Below are positions 1-11,637 of a stretch of DNA of 64,000 bases, in pieces. The first letter of the stretch is position 1, and each line of letters opens with the position of its first letter. Made by a program: the position numbers and the translations under genes. The notes below the pieces were generated by a model that worked only from the letters and a program-made list of their open reading frames with translations, was not told where the DNA came from and searched no databases. Location of the stretch: assembly GCF_033568475.1 (NCBI RefSeq), contig NC_133122.1, positions 66,735,442 through 66,799,441 of the forward strand, read 5' to 3'. The DNA comes from Henckelia pumila. Lineage: Eukaryota; Streptophyta; Magnoliopsida; Lamiales; Gesneriaceae.

Positions 1-1036
1 ATAAATTTTAAATCATATTTAAAATGAGGGATTTTATTTATAAAAATATTTGTCTCATCATATTTAATTTATTGCATGCATTGCCGGATTCACGCAATTT
101 ATGTCTAAACATGCATACAATCATAATATCACATATTATATAGGATGATCGATTCCATTTCTAATTGACCCGTGGTTGCCAATCACGGGTCTTAGTCCAA
201 TCCTAGGTAATATGCAGTATGCAAATGCAATCCTATTACATATGCTTCCAATTTACATTTCTTCAATCTTCATTGTCTGCTGGGCCCACCATCTTCAAAT
301 CTTGATCTCCCACTAAATCTAATGTATTTACAATTAAATAACAATGACAAGTAGGGGATACATTTTTAGGGGTGGGAACGGGCTATAAACCAAGCCCACT
401 TTTATTACATATGACATTCATATCGGGCCATAAACCAGGCCCATTAATAAAACCAACAACAATAAAGACAAAATGTAAATTCCTAACATACACCTACAAA
501 ATTGGTCATGGCAATCGATCATCCTTATCCAATAACATTTAATTCAAAATTAATTTATTGGATAACATGCTGTGGCAATTCAAATTTAAACAAGATAAAA
601 TCATATTTTATATATAAAATCACATTTCACATATAAAATCATATTTTATCTTCATATCAAATAAAATCATATTTTATCTATAAAATCCAATTTTACAAAT
701 AAAATCATATTTTATCTAATATATCATAAGATCATATCTTATCATCAATTGTACCAAAATAATTGATTTCAAAATTCAATTTACGGATAAAATATTAAAA
801 TTTTCCAAAAATTCAAATTTATCCAAAATCAATTTTAAAATTTACGGACTTGAACAATTCGATCCGAAATCTCGTGAACCAATCAAAAACAATTTTTGAC
901 CGGACCAAAAATAAAATTTTAAATATTAAAATTAATAAAAATATTAAAAAATTAATTTTTCCCGCGGGCCACCCGGGACACTCCCGGGTTGGCCCGCACC
1001 CGGGGCGCGGGCCGGGGCAGCCCGGCTGCCCCCTTA

Positions 1037-1354
1037 GGGCAGCAACGTTTGCTGCCCTGGCGGCGCCTGGCGCCGCCGCTGGGCGGCGCCGTGCGTCGCC
1101 CTGGGCGGCGCCGAGCGCCGCCCCTGGGCGGCGCTGTGCGCCGCCCTGGGCAGCGCCGAGCGCTGCCCTGCGCAGCGCCCAGCGCTGCGCTGGGCAGCGC
1201 ACAGCGCTGCCCTGGGCAGCGCCGTGCGCCGCCCTGGGCGGCGACGGTCGCCGCCCTGGGCGGCGCCGTGCGCCCCCTTTGGGCGGCGCCGTGCGCCGCC
1301 CCTGGGGGCAGCGACCATCGCTGCCCCCTCCGGGCAGCGATCCAATCGCTGCCC
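1037..1354 (-). repeat. GC-rich array of about 14 short hairpins in a Copia leader
   Basis: About fourteen near-palindromic units of 21-23 bases, mostly spaced 22 bases apart, follow one another here. Units at 1081-1101, 1103-1123, 1126-1146, 1236-1256 have arms GGGCGGCG/CGCCGCCC (one mismatch in the first). Units at 1148-1168, 1192-1212, 1332-1354 have arms GGGCAGCG/CGCTGCCC. The unit at 1170-1190 has GCGCAGCG/CGCTGCGC. Arms change together, so base pairing is kept while the five or so loop bases vary. The region is mostly G and C inside an AT-rich leader. ORFs rich in Ala, Arg and Pro called across it in both strands are composition artefacts. Confidence 0.9.
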
Positions 1355-1467
1355 GGGTTTCGCCCCCCGGAAAAAAAATTTTTTTTTATTTAAAATATTT
1401 ATTTTGTTTCAAAAACCGAGACTCAAAAATTTTGTACAATTGATTAATTCAATCGATTGATCTGAGC

Positions 1468-1485
1468 AACCTGGCTCTGATACCA
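1468..1485 (-). other. Primer-binding site (initiator Met tRNA type)
   Basis: On the minus strand, TGGTATCAGAGCCAGGTT lies one base inside the LTR end. This is complementary to the 3' end of plant initiator methionine tRNA, the usual primer for Copia and Gypsy reverse transcription, and it fixes the orientation of the element. Confidence 0.85.
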
Positions 1486-1486
1486 C

Positions 1487-3347
1487 TGTTGGAAAACTGG
1501 CGAGTTCCCAGACCAATTACGATTGATACCCGGTGCAGCGGAAGTTTAAAAATTTTCTCATGGAACGATTCCATGGTGTGGGTATCAACCATACAACGAT
1601 TGAATTATTGTGTGTAAAATTTAAATAACAGTTAAATAAATTTTACCTCAAATCTCGCAACGAGATTAATGGACACCAACAGAACAATTCTGCTCTTGTT
1701 GTCTCTCCCTGGAACCGATGAACGCCTTCAATCAGGTCCACGAACAGAGGTTTAATCCCTCTGATAGATTGCACTAGAAAATCTATCAGAAGTTTTCTGC
1801 GAAGAGAATACACGAATTTGATTCGTTATTCCTTACTGCGATACAAAATCACAGACCGGAATTTTCTCGGGCAGAGTGAAGGGGCGGCCGAAATATGTTT
1901 GAGAGAGAGGGTAGGGTTTTCGAAAATTGCTCTCAAAATAATGACCTGTTGTGTGTAATTTCTGTACTGAAATAACTTATTTATAATGCAGGCCACTAAC
2001 ACCTTAGGGCCCATTAGTCATAAGCTGGGGCCCGACAAGCAAAGCCCGCTCGTTCAGAAATTAATATAAAATTCATCGTGACTCCGATTGATGAAACGAT
2101 TTCACCAATGTGCACAGAAACCATTTCTGCACGTTTTAAAGTCAAAATAAATTTTCCTGAATCCGAATTCAGTGGTTTCCAAAAATGTCCATCCCTATGT
2201 CATTTTAGGAAATCCTACTCCCTTACTCTTATTTAAGAAGTCCAACTCCTTAGTTCATTAAATTTAACTCTTTAAATTTAACTATCTCAACGGGGATTAA
2301 AACTCCATTACACTGTGTGACCCTCAATGGTTCAGGGATACAGCTAGCCGTGGGCTCACAACTCCTTGTGACTCGGAACAACACTTTCCGACTTGCCCAA
2401 CGAATCATGGTAAAGCGCCTAGCAACATCGCCCCATGATTCCCTAGGTATCACTGATAGTGCCTACAAGAACCAGTAGATTTTGGTTAACGTACAGTACG
2501 GTCCCTTCATCCAAATATCCCGATCGAATCAACAACCATTGGTATATCGAGAGTCGCTCAAGATTCGATAACTATGCAATACATCTTGAAGATCAAATTA
2601 GTGACATCGCATGTGCTACTAAGAAACCATTTCTTAAATCACATCAAGTACTCTGGCCAGAGATTTGTCACACTAATATCTCCTCAGATCGCATAGGATA
2701 TCCACACTCGCAAGTATGTGGTGAATCCTTGACAACAATGCATTGACTCCTATATGTGTCGTAACTGTACCCAATCTCGACACCTGATGACCCCCTCAGA
2801 GTCGGTAAACGAGTCAAAGCACAGTACTAGCATATAGAGTCTCCATGATGTTTCAAGTCGTAAGGACTAATGGTGTACAACCAAAACCGCGGACTTTATC
2901 CACTCGATAAGTGATAACCACTTGGAAAGTCCGGATAGGGTAGTTCGACTATTCATCCTATGAATATCCATTTGCATGCTTCGAACATCTCCATGTTCCC
3001 TACCAATGAAACGTGGTACTCCGCATCGCAAATGCTAGTCTCAAACTCGAGCGATCCTTATCCTTATTATCGGACGGCTCAATCGACTAGGAACGGTTTT
3101 AGAATATACAGTGACTATAAGATGTATTTCATGATAGACATCTCCATGTTCTACCACATCTTACATACACTATAGTATATTCAAGGTCTTTATCAAAACA
3201 ACAATAGTATATCACAATATAACAATATGAAGTAATATAAAGTCATTGCCATAAAAGTGTAAATAATATTAAACAAAAGATTGTTTATACAAAGAGTCAA
3301 CAAAGCCCATAGCCACACAGTTGGCTCACTGGGCACCCACTCTTACA
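1487..3347 (-). repeat. LTR of Copia family 1 (5' LTR, minus strand)
   Basis: On the minus strand the LTR starts TGTAAGAGTGGG and ends TTTTCCAACA, so it has the TG...CA ends expected of an LTR. At about 1861 bp it aligns throughout with the 1863 and 1865 bp LTRs at 47494-49356 and 55267-57131. It is visibly more diverged from them than they are from each other, so it is a separate and probably older insertion of the same family. ORFs of about 60-100 codons inside it recur in all three LTRs and are not taken as genes. Confidence 0.9.
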
Positions 3348-3649
3348 GTTACTACCCAACAAATTTTTTGTTGTGATTTTTTGTTCTTTGCTTTTGTATT
3401 TTTCAAAATTTAGTTGTCTATATTATCGAATTTTAGATTTAGTGCACTTTCTGATTTTTTTTATAATTTGTCATTTTTTATTAGAAGAACTGACGTGTCA
3501 TTATACAAATCAGCGTCATACCAACACTGCATTAGTTTCATATCAGCGTCAAGTCAAAAATTTTACTGATATTTTTTTTAAAAAAAATAGCGAACTACAA
3601 TTGAAACTTGATAATATAGAGGACCAAAATATAAAGTGACAAACGTAAA
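3348..3649. other. Intergenic, AT-rich, degraded repeat
   Basis: No gene seen. It contains repeated 'cagcgtcat/cagcgtcaag' words and an 'aggaccaaaatata' tail. Loosely similar words occur at 15890-16090 and 24388-24500, which suggests an old dispersed repeat that I could not classify. Confidence 0.4.
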
Positions 3650-4469
3650 AGAAAAAACAATCATCATCGCCGCTGGTTTGAATATGCTTCAATAAACGTG
3701 GATGGCTTAAGATACAATTGGATTACACGGTGATCAGAACCAAAATATCCATGATCTATCATGTTATCGTCCCAAAAAATTGCTCTTTAGGATTGATTGC
3801 AATAAGACTATTCGTTTTTTTTATGACGCGGGGACCCGCAGCTGCTGTCTTTCGATGCGCGCTGGATAAACCTTCGGACTAACGCAACAGCTTGAAAACT
3901 ACGCTAACCAGGTAAACCGCACTATGCAAGCCCTATGCGACTGCAGGCTAGTCCAAGAAGATGTTAGTTGGAGGAATCGAATATCTGACCTCTTGGCTAA
4001 ATGTTCACATATTCCACCAGCTATGACACCCCTTGGGGCATGAACCAGTCTTTCTTGAATATTGAACGGGAGAGCTTGTTTGCTAAACCAATTAAATGAA
4101 GTCCGTAAAATCCTAAATCTTGAAGACCACATTCATTCAAGGAATCTTTAAAAGCAGTCATGGAAGAATAAGAGATGTCGATGCCACCAATATTTTCAAA
4201 AATATGAGTGATCTAATTAAAATATCCTCTGAAAAACCATGGAAGAGAATTCACAGAATGAAGCCCGCATAACAGTTCTCAAGAGTAATATCGCAGACCA
4301 CGACCGGGTTCCCATAGAAACTTGCGAAGCGCCATGAAACCTCATCTTCAAGAGTAATGATAGTATCGGTGTATCCCGGGCCATAACTCCTCAAATCTAT
4401 CTACCATTTAATTAGAATGCCAAAAAATGGCCAATCGCCACTTCGGTCATTGCTATCAACACCAAAAAC
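3650..4469 (-). pseudogene. LINE (L1-like) endonuclease fragment, interrupted by a SINE
   Basis: The minus strand encodes, with stops and frameshifts, pieces of an APE-type endonuclease as found in plant L1 LINEs: NVFGVDSNDRSG, then SLPWFFRGYFN (the family has a D-F-N motif here), IGGIDISYSSMTAFKDSLNE, PFNIQERL, and beyond the SINE DHGYFGSDHRVIQLYLKP (the family's S-D-H motif). The upstream part is at 11638-11800, separated by the Gypsy insertion. The reverse transcriptase part is not seen. This is a dead fragment. Identification rests on my recognition of the motif order. Confidence 0.7.
3818..4034 (-). mobile_element. tRNA-derived SINE-like element, copy 1
   Basis: On the minus strand the element begins AAGGGGTGTC, has a B-box-like TATTCGATTCC, then a body containing CTTGGACTAGCCTG, GTTTACCTGGTTAGCGTAG and GCGGGTCCCCGCGTCAT, and ends in a run of A. 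The body recurs at 20066-20209 and 22364-22560. Short length, an internal pol III promoter-like box and an A tail point to a SINE. It sits inside the LINE fragment. I could not define a clear target duplication. Confidence 0.65.
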
Positions 4470-4474
4470 ATTAC

Positions 4475-6622
4475 TGTCACTAATTTATCTTAATTGACTT
4501 TATTTGAGATAATCGGAGATTACATAGTTCAAGAACCGACTTGATTTTGATCAGGGTCTATTTTGCAAATTTTGGAATTTTCAGTGACTAAAATGCAATT
4601 TTGGACTTTGTTAGATATTTAAGCATGTTTGACTTGGTCTTCTTCATTCTTCATCACCTTCCTCATGCCTCCTCCCTCTCCAAACCGCCATGGAAGTCCC
4701 TTTGAGCTTCCAGATTTCTTCCCGAGCTCGATCCGTCCGTTAGAATTTATTTCTGAAGGCAGATTAGCGATCACTGCAGCGAGAGCTCCGTTATACCGTA
4801 AGTATTTCTCCGATCAGATACGTTTTGTTTTTCGGATGTTTTTAGATTCGATTGAGTTTCGAGTATGTTGTTCTTGGCAGAGTTCAGATCGTTTATTCTC
4901 AGATGGTTTTGAATTTGAGAGTCGTTCGGATTTGTTAGAAATTTTGGAAGTTTATTCTAAAAATTGAGTTTTGAGATTTGTTGGGTTTGAACCTTTATTG
5001 TGGTTTTAGCATTGATATGATTTGTTTGAGATGATGTACTGCTGTCTGTACTTTCGGTTTGATCAGTTATAGTCGTTATGCTGCCAGTTTGAGTTTTGGA
5101 ATATCAATCGTTTATATTGATGAGATTTTGGATTTAGGAGTTGGAATTGAGTTTGAATGGTTTGAATTGGATGGATTGACTTTGGAATTCTTTTATATCT
5201 CCTTTCAGATTCAGTTGCAGATCTTGGAGTCCGGAATTGACAGAATTCGAATCGTTGAAGAATTGATCAAGGTTTGGTATCGAGGTTACTCTATTTCCTT
5301 GACTTGTATTGAGTAGTGTTTTGATTGAGCCTTTTGTGCTTGTAGCTTGTCCGATTGCAGCTACGTCAATCAAAGAAGAGATAAAAGATGACTTTGGAAT
5401 GGAATAGGATGATTAACTCGAATCCGGATTGATTCGAGTGTCCTAGGGAAAATCACATACTTGCATGCTACTTGAAGTTTATGTTGTTTGTTGTTTGATT
5501 TACACTTTCATTCATATTGAGTCAATTACCTTTGTTTTGAGGGCAAGAGAGGCCCAGAGAAGTTAGATGTTCTGTGGACTATAGTTGAGTGACATTGGTT
5601 AGCAGATTTTTTTACCAATTGTCGAGAAATACTCTCTATAGGCGCCCAGAGTCTAGAGGAGTAAAATATTCATCGTCCACCTCGATCGGGAGAGTCGTTG
5701 TGTTGGTGATATTTTGTCCTCGGGATCCCAAATGAGATAAGAAGAACCTTTACCTTGTGATTATCCAGACTTTATAATCCTTGTTTTAAAGACATGCATT
5801 GTATTTTATGCATTTTGATTTGGAGTTATTGACTTGCTATTGGAATTGCTTGTTTGGTTGTTTCATATATCGCGTTCGATATATATTATTTGATATGCAT
5901 GTTTTGTCTCTTTTACTGGGATTTGTATTCTCACCAGATTTATCCGGCTGTTGTCTGGTTTTGTATGTGTACTTGGCAACAGGTAGGGCAGGTTTGAGTC
6001 AGAAGCTGCATGATTAGATCGAGTTGGAATGGATATAAGTGAGACTCGATTTATAAATCGAATTCAGCATTTCAATCTAGTTTATGTTTTGTAGCGAGTT
6101 TAGAACGCTAGTATGGACTGTTGGTTGTTGTTGCATGTGATTCGAACTTGTTATGTTTTGTATTCAAACTCGTTTGTATTTCGGAGTTGTATAACTTGGA
6201 ACGAAGCATGTTTAGGACTTTTATCGATCTAAACTTTATGTTGATCTTAGGTATATTATGAAAGCATGCTTAGTATTGATATTGTTATTGCGTGTATTCT
6301 CTACACCTCGTTTTATTTATGGGTTTGAATGCATGTCGGAAGCGAACACGGAAGATTTTGTTGGCCTTGAATTCATTTATGCCCAGGTCTTCCGCGCGCG
6401 AGCGAGATTGCACCTCGCGCGCACGAAAGTATTTCCCAGGCCTCGGGTTATTTAGCCCGCGCGCGCGCGAGGGAGGTATCTTGCGCGGGAGCGAGCATGC
6501 AGCGAGGTTTCTGGAATTAGAGCTCGCGCGATGGTTATCTCGCACGGGCGCGAGACGTTAAAAAAATTATGGCTTTTAATTGTTTAAATACGGGATTAGT
6601 TGTTTAGAACCGAGGTCTCACA
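4475..6622 (+). repeat. 5' LTR of the Gypsy element
   Basis: It starts TGTCACTAATTTATC and ends GAGGTCTCACA. The 3' copy starts TGTAACGCCCCAAATTT, so the first bases of this copy have suffered a small deletion. Near its end (6385-6560) lies a CG-rich module of alternating CGCG runs that differs in length from the 3' LTR copy. A related solo LTR lies at 41392-43376. Confidence 0.9.
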
Positions 6623-6627
6623 TTAAG

Positions 6628-6639
6628 TGGTATCAGAGC
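6628..6639 (+). other. Primer-binding site of the Gypsy element
   Basis: TGGTATCAGAGC, complementary to plant initiator Met tRNA, starts six bases after the 5' LTR end. Confidence 0.85.
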
Positions 6640-6907
6640 GATAAGTTCTTGGTTGAACTAGAGTGAGCGGGGTAGTTCGAGTCCGCATGAATTGAATTCT
6701 CGCATGTGTTTGAATTATTTATTTGACTTATTTAAATATCATGCAAGCATGCTTTATTATGTGAAGATTATTTGAATTGCATGATTTGTGATTTAAATTG
6801 TAAAACATGAATTATCTGGTATATAAACTGTAATTGTTTCTCAATTGCAATTGAATATTTTTTAGATAGAAGAAAATTGTTGAATAGAGATTATGGACAT
6901 GAGATGA

Positions 6908-6938
6908 TTGAGATTGAGATTGAGATTGAGATTGAGAT
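6908..6938 (+). repeat. (GATTGA)n microsatellite
   Basis: About five copies of the hexamer GATTGA lie in the leader of the Gypsy element, upstream of gag. Confidence 0.8.
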
Positions 6939-7047
6939 GTTTGTGTCCTAATGCTCTCGAAATTGAGATATGTGTTTCTCGATGAATTTTGAACAGGAAT
7001 CTTTCCGCATCGGAATCCGATTGAACGAGGTTGTTCACGACTGAGGA

Positions 7048-7953
7048 ATGGACGTTACTCCGACGCCGATGGAAGCCTTGTTGATGAGGTTCCAGACCTT
7101 TCAACCCCCAACCTTGAGGAGTACAGAAAATGCGGTGAAATGTGTAAATTGGTTAGAAGAAATCGACCAGTTATTTGATTCTCTGGAATACAACGACGAC
7201 CGTAGAATTCGGTTAGTTATGTACCAACTGCAAGGGACTGCTAAAAATTGGTGGATTTCTAGGAAGAAGGCATTAGAGAATCAAGGCTTGGTTGTTTTGT
7301 GGAGTTTGTTTAAAGCTGAATTTCTTAGGCAGATTCCGTTCCAAAAATCGACCGTGTACAGAGGAAGTACCACTAGGGGTCTTTTGCAACCGAGAGGACA
7401 GTCATTCAAGAAGTATGGGAGTAGTTCTTCTAGCTCCAACGGATCGAAACAGTCTGGTTCCGGACATAGTTCAAGATCTTCCGGTGTATCTTGTAATAAT
7501 TGTGGAGGTCAACACCTCAGTGAGCATTGTCTCGGAATTTCTGGATGTTGCAATATCTGCCATCTGTCAGGACACTTTGCTAGGAGATGTCCTCGACGTT
7601 ATACCAGTGGATCCCAGTCGGGGAGTTCTTTTAGACCAATGGTTCAACAGGAGAGACAAGCTCGTGTGGTTCACTCATTTCAGACGCCGCACCAGAATCG
7701 ACTTAGAGGCTCTTCGATCATGAATCAACCTCCGATTCAACAGATGTTGAATCTTGCTCTCAAGAGGATCCGCAGACTTGTGTTGCACCCGATGATGACA
7801 CATCAGGTAACCGTTGAATATGATTTTATGCTCTTTTCTGATAGTTCTGTTATGCTCCTTACTTTCTTAACTGAGGATATTACTATGATGCACAATCTGC
7901 CATTTGAGTTCTTACTTTCCGCAGTTGCTATTGTCTGTCGTATGACCACTTGA
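7048..7953 (+). pseudogene. Gypsy gag, internally shortened
   Basis: A 301-codon ORF encodes a Gypsy nucleocapsid. Residues 1-95 carry the retrotransposon gag fold signature (MRFQTFQPPTL, then QGTAKNWW). After a Ser-rich linker come two zinc knuckles, CNNCGGQHLSEHC (C-X2-C-X3-H-X4-C) and CNICHLSGHFARRC (C-X2-C-X4-H-X4-C). About 150 residues normally found between the gag domain and the knuckles are missing, since the text passes from FLRQIPF straight to the linker. The protease that should follow is not recognisable; the last 60 residues read like out-of-frame sequence. The ATG at 7048 is the first in frame after the leader. The function would be particle formation and RNA packaging, but this copy is surely inactive. 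Confidence 0.8.
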
Positions 7954-9480
7954 TTTCAGAATTGTACGGAGGAATTCTCTTTGTATGCAGTTGATGTCCT
8001 AGGATCTAGCCCAAATTGGTTGATAAACCAGTGGTTAGAGAGTTTGCTGGTATTTTCCATATAAGATTCCGGGATTGCCTCTGATTTATGAGGTTAGATT
8101 CAGCAACGACTTGAGATCAGACATCATCAGCTGAGAGTTAGTAAGAAAGAGGTATGGAATACTGGATTTGGAATGAGGTATGGCCGCTTTGATTTTGTTG
8201 TAGTACCGTTCGGATTGTAAATTCGTCTTCAGTGTTATATCCCTTGAACTGAATATATCAGAGGTATTAGATGAATTTAGAATTCTTTTTGATCTTATCG
8301 TGTCTGTACCGGAGAGTTGAAGATTATGAGTTCTATAACAGATTATTCGAGAGATTCTTATCGTCGTGGAGCCGATTTCTCAGCTATCTCCAGAGAATGC
8401 ACTTTTGTCTGAACCAAATCTTTGGAGATCAGTTTGTTTAACCAGAAGATTTATTCTTATTTTATCTACTACAATTATTCTCTTGACTGGTGATTTCTTC
8501 ACTTCTGGTTGGAGTGTAGATCCGTTCTTATGTTATCTACTATCCGTATTTCTCCTGAATGATAATTGATGCAGTTCTGGTTTAGAGTTTGAAGCAGATA
8601 TGAGAATTCGTTGAAGGAATTCAGATTGGGATAGCAGTTCGAGTTTCAGGTCAGTGCCGAGATCGTTTGTTGTGAGTAAGTGATTCTGTTATGCCAGATG
8701 TTTCGGGGAAAGCAGAGTATCTTGAGATTGGCACTTTGCAGTTATTCAGTATTCTTGATTTCGGTACTGATGATCTTTTAGTACTTGGCTATTCTTCTTA
8801 TTGAGATTTTGGATGTATTCTTGTTCAGAGAAATCACTCTCTAGTCTAGACATCGAGACAACTGAAGATGCTCGAGACTCAATGTCTGAATTTGAACTTC
8901 AAGCTCGCAGCGATCTTATTGATTAGAGGGTTTGTTATCTATTGTTTTATGAGGAGATTTCCGTGATCTTCTCTAATCTTTAGAGTTGGAGTAATTGTTT
9001 CGCAGACGGAACCGATTATGAGGACATAGAAGAAGATTAGATTGTATGAGATTCCGTCTGCGAATCTTTTACCTGAAGAATTGAATGCAACAGCTGATGT
9101 CTTGAACCGTAGGATTTGATCTTATTTTATCTACTATCTGTTTATGGTTGTCTGATTGATGAAATCTGCTACCGTATTCCGTACAGAATGACTTTTAGTC
9201 AGGATCAGAGGATTGATATTTTTGTCATAGGTCGTCAGATGTCTTGTTTTGCCGAAGTCCGTCAGTTTAGATAAAGATCCTCGTTGCACTCGTTCTTTCG
9301 GCAAGGACTTCGAAGAGACTTTTGTTGTTTTAATTACAACTTATTTCAGTTCAATATCCTCAGAACGATGGACAGCCAGATCAGATGAGTCGACCTTTGA
9401 TTGACGGACTTGAAGGAGTAATTTGAGAGACACAGTTCGTGTTGGAACCATGTTTGATTTCGAGGACGAAATCTTTTCTT
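7954..9480 (+). pseudogene. Gypsy pol remnants (RT, RNase H, integrase)
   Basis: No long ORF remains, but three landmarks keep the pol order. At 8119-8220 RHHQLRVSKKEVW... ends in VVPFGL and a stop, the RT region around the conserved M/V-P-F-G-L. Near 9086-9112, ATADVLNRR corresponds to the end of RNase H. At 9352-9384, QYPQNDGQPDQ matches the integrase H-P-Q-T-D-G-Q segment. The 3' end reads as FEDEIFS with a stop just before the purine tract. Large deletions and frameshifts separate them. Confidence 0.75.
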
Positions 9481-9493
9481 AGAGGGGGAGAAT
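9481..9493 (+). other. Polypurine tract of the Gypsy element
   Basis: AGAGGGGGAGAAT directly precedes the TG of the 3' LTR, where plus-strand DNA synthesis would be primed. Confidence 0.8.
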
Positions 9494-11632
9494 TGTAACG
9501 CCCCAAATTTATCTTAATTGACTTTATTTGAGATAATCAGAGATTACAGAGTTCAAGAACCGACTTGATTTTGATCAGGGTCTATTTTGAAAATTTCAGA
9601 ATTTTCAGGAACTAAAACGCAATTTTGGACTTTGTTAGATATTTAAGCATGTTTGACTTGGTATTCTTCATTCTTCATCACCTTCCTCATGCCTCCTCCA
9701 TCTCCAGACCACCATGGACGTCCCTTTGAGCTTCCAGATTTCTTCTCGAGCTCGATCCGTCCGTTAGAATTTATTTCTGAAGACAGATTAGCGATCACTG
9801 CAGCGAGAGCTCTGTTATACCGTAAGTATTTCTCCGATCAGATACATTTTGTTTTTCGGATGTTGTTAGATTCGATTGAGTTTTGAGTATGTTGTTTTTG
9901 GCAGAGTTCTGATCGTTTATTCTCAGACGGTTTTGAATTTGAGCGTCGTTCGGAATTGTTAGGAATTTTGGAAGTTTATTCTAAAAATTGAGTTTTGATA
10001 TTTGTTGGGTTTGAACCTTTATTGTGGTTTTAGCATTGATATAAGTTGTTTGAGATGCTGTACTGCTGTCTGTACATCCGGTTTGATCAGTTATAGTCGT
10101 TATGCTGCCAGTTTGAGTTTTGGAATATCAATCGTTTATATTGATGAGATTTTGGATTTAAGAGTTGAAATTGAGTTTGAATGGTTTGAATTGGATGGAT
10201 TGACTTTGGAATTCTTTTATATCTCCTTTCAGATTCAGTTGCAGATCGTGGAGTCCGGAATTGACAGAATTCGAATCGTTGAAGAATTGATCAAGGTTTG
10301 GTATCGAGGTTACTCTATTTTCTTGACTTGTATCGAGTGATGTTTTGATTGAGCCTTTTGTGCTTGTAGCTTGTCCGGATTGCAGCTACGTCAATCAAAG
10401 AAGAGGTAAAAGATGACTTTGGAATAGAATAGGACGATTAACTCGAATCCGTATTGATTCGAGTGTCCTAGGGAAAATCACATACTTGCATGCTACTTGA
10501 AGTTTATGTTGTTTGTTGTTTGATTTTCACTTGCATTCATATTGAGCCAATTACCTTTGTTTTGCGGGCAAGAGAGGCCCAAAGAAGTTAGATGTTCTGT
10601 GGACTATAGTTGAGTGACATTGGTTAGCAGAATTTTTTACCAATTGTCGAGAAACACTCTCTATAGGCGCCCATAGTCTAGAGGAGTAAAATATGCATCG
10701 TCCACCTCGATCAGGAGAGTCGGTGTGTTGGTGATATTTTGTCCTCGGGATCCCAAATGAGATAAGAAGAACCTTTACCTTGTGATTATTCAGACTTGAT
10801 AATCCTGGTTTTAAAGACATGCATTGTATTTTATGCATTTTGATTTGGAGTTATTGACTTGCTATTGGAATTGCTTGTTTGGTTGTTTCATATATCGTGT
10901 TAGATATATATTATTTGATATGCATGTTTTGTCTCTTTTACTGGGATTTGTATTCTCACCGGATTTATCCGGCTGTTGTCTGGTTTTGTATGTGTACTTG
11001 GCAACAGGTGGGGCAGGTTCGAGTCAGAAGCTGCATGATTAGATCGAATTGGAAGGGATAGAAGTGAGACTCGGTTTAGAAGTCGAATTCAACATTTCAA
11101 TCTAGTTTATGTTTTGTAGCGAGTTTAGAATGCTAGTTTGGACTGTTGGTTGTTGTTTCATGTGATTCGAACTTGTTATGTTTTGTATTCGAACTCGTTT
11201 GTATTTTGGAGTTGTAAAACTTGGAACGAAGCATGTTTAGGACTTTTATCGATCTAGACTTTATGTTGATCTTAGGTATATTATGAAAGCATGCTTAGTA
11301 TTGATATTGTTATTGCGTGTATTCTCTACACCTCGTTTTATTTATGGGTTTGAATGCATGTCGGAAGCGAGCATGGAAGATTTTGTTGGCCTTGAATTCG
11401 TTTCTGACCAGGTCTTTCGCGCGCGAGCGAGATTGTACCTCACTCGCGTGCGGAAGTATTTCCCAAGCCTCGGGTTATTTAGCCCGCGCGCGCGAGCATG
11501 CAGCGAGGTTGCTGGAATTAGAGCTTGCGCGCGCGAGATGGTTATATCGCGCACGCGCGAGGCGTTTAAAAAAAAATTTATGGCTTTTAATTGTTTAATC
11601 CGGAATTAGTTGTTTAGAACCGAGGTCTCACA
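9494..11632 (+). repeat. 3' LTR of the Gypsy element
   Basis: It starts TGTAACGCCCC and ends GAGGTCTCACA, and aligns along its whole length with 4475-6622. ORFs of 60-110 codons that appear in both LTRs at matching positions are LTR sequence, not genes. The CG-rich module (about 11418-11565) is shorter than in the 5' LTR. Confidence 0.9.
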
Positions 11633-11637
11633 ATTAC

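Larger units (their letters stand above)
1..3347 (-). mobile_element. Copia retrotransposon (family 1), 5' LTR plus leader, cut by window edge
   Basis: This stretch is the reverse complement of the 5' part of the complete Copia element at 47494-57131: the same LTR, primer-binding site, GC-rich hairpin array and AT-rich leader appear in reverse order. Reading on the minus strand, the LTR is 3347 to 1487, the primer site follows, and the untranslated leader runs off the window at base 1, before any gag coding. The bases after the LTR (GTTAC at 3348-3352) would be its target duplication, but the other end is outside the window. No host gene is seen inside it. Confidence 0.9.
4475..11632 (+). mobile_element. 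Complete but decayed Ty3/Gypsy retrotransposon, target duplication ATTAC
   Basis: Two direct LTRs of about 2.14 kb (4475-6622 and 9494-11632) flank a 2.87 kb interior with primer site, gag, RT/RNase H/integrase remnants and polypurine tract in the expected order. The 5-bp direct repeat ATTAC lies at 4470-4474 and 11633-11637. The interior is far shorter than an intact Gypsy (usually 4.5 kb or more), and the LTRs differ at many positions, so this is an old, internally deleted copy. It splits a LINE fragment whose two sides are at 4469 and 11638. Confidence 0.92.

Noticed and set aside
1037-1354. CRISPR-like array
   Set aside because: The units are adjacent palindromes without unique spacers, and the DNA is a plant nuclear retrotransposon.
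819-1460. Several Ala/Arg/Pro-rich ORFs in both strands (up to 197 codons)
   Set aside because: They run over the GC-rich hairpin array, are open in several frames at once, and consist of low-complexity residues. The array explains them.
5059-5316. 85- to 112-codon ORFs repeated in the two Gypsy LTRs (also 10002-10340)
   Set aside because: LTR sequence duplicated with the element; strongly AT-biased and without recognisable domain.
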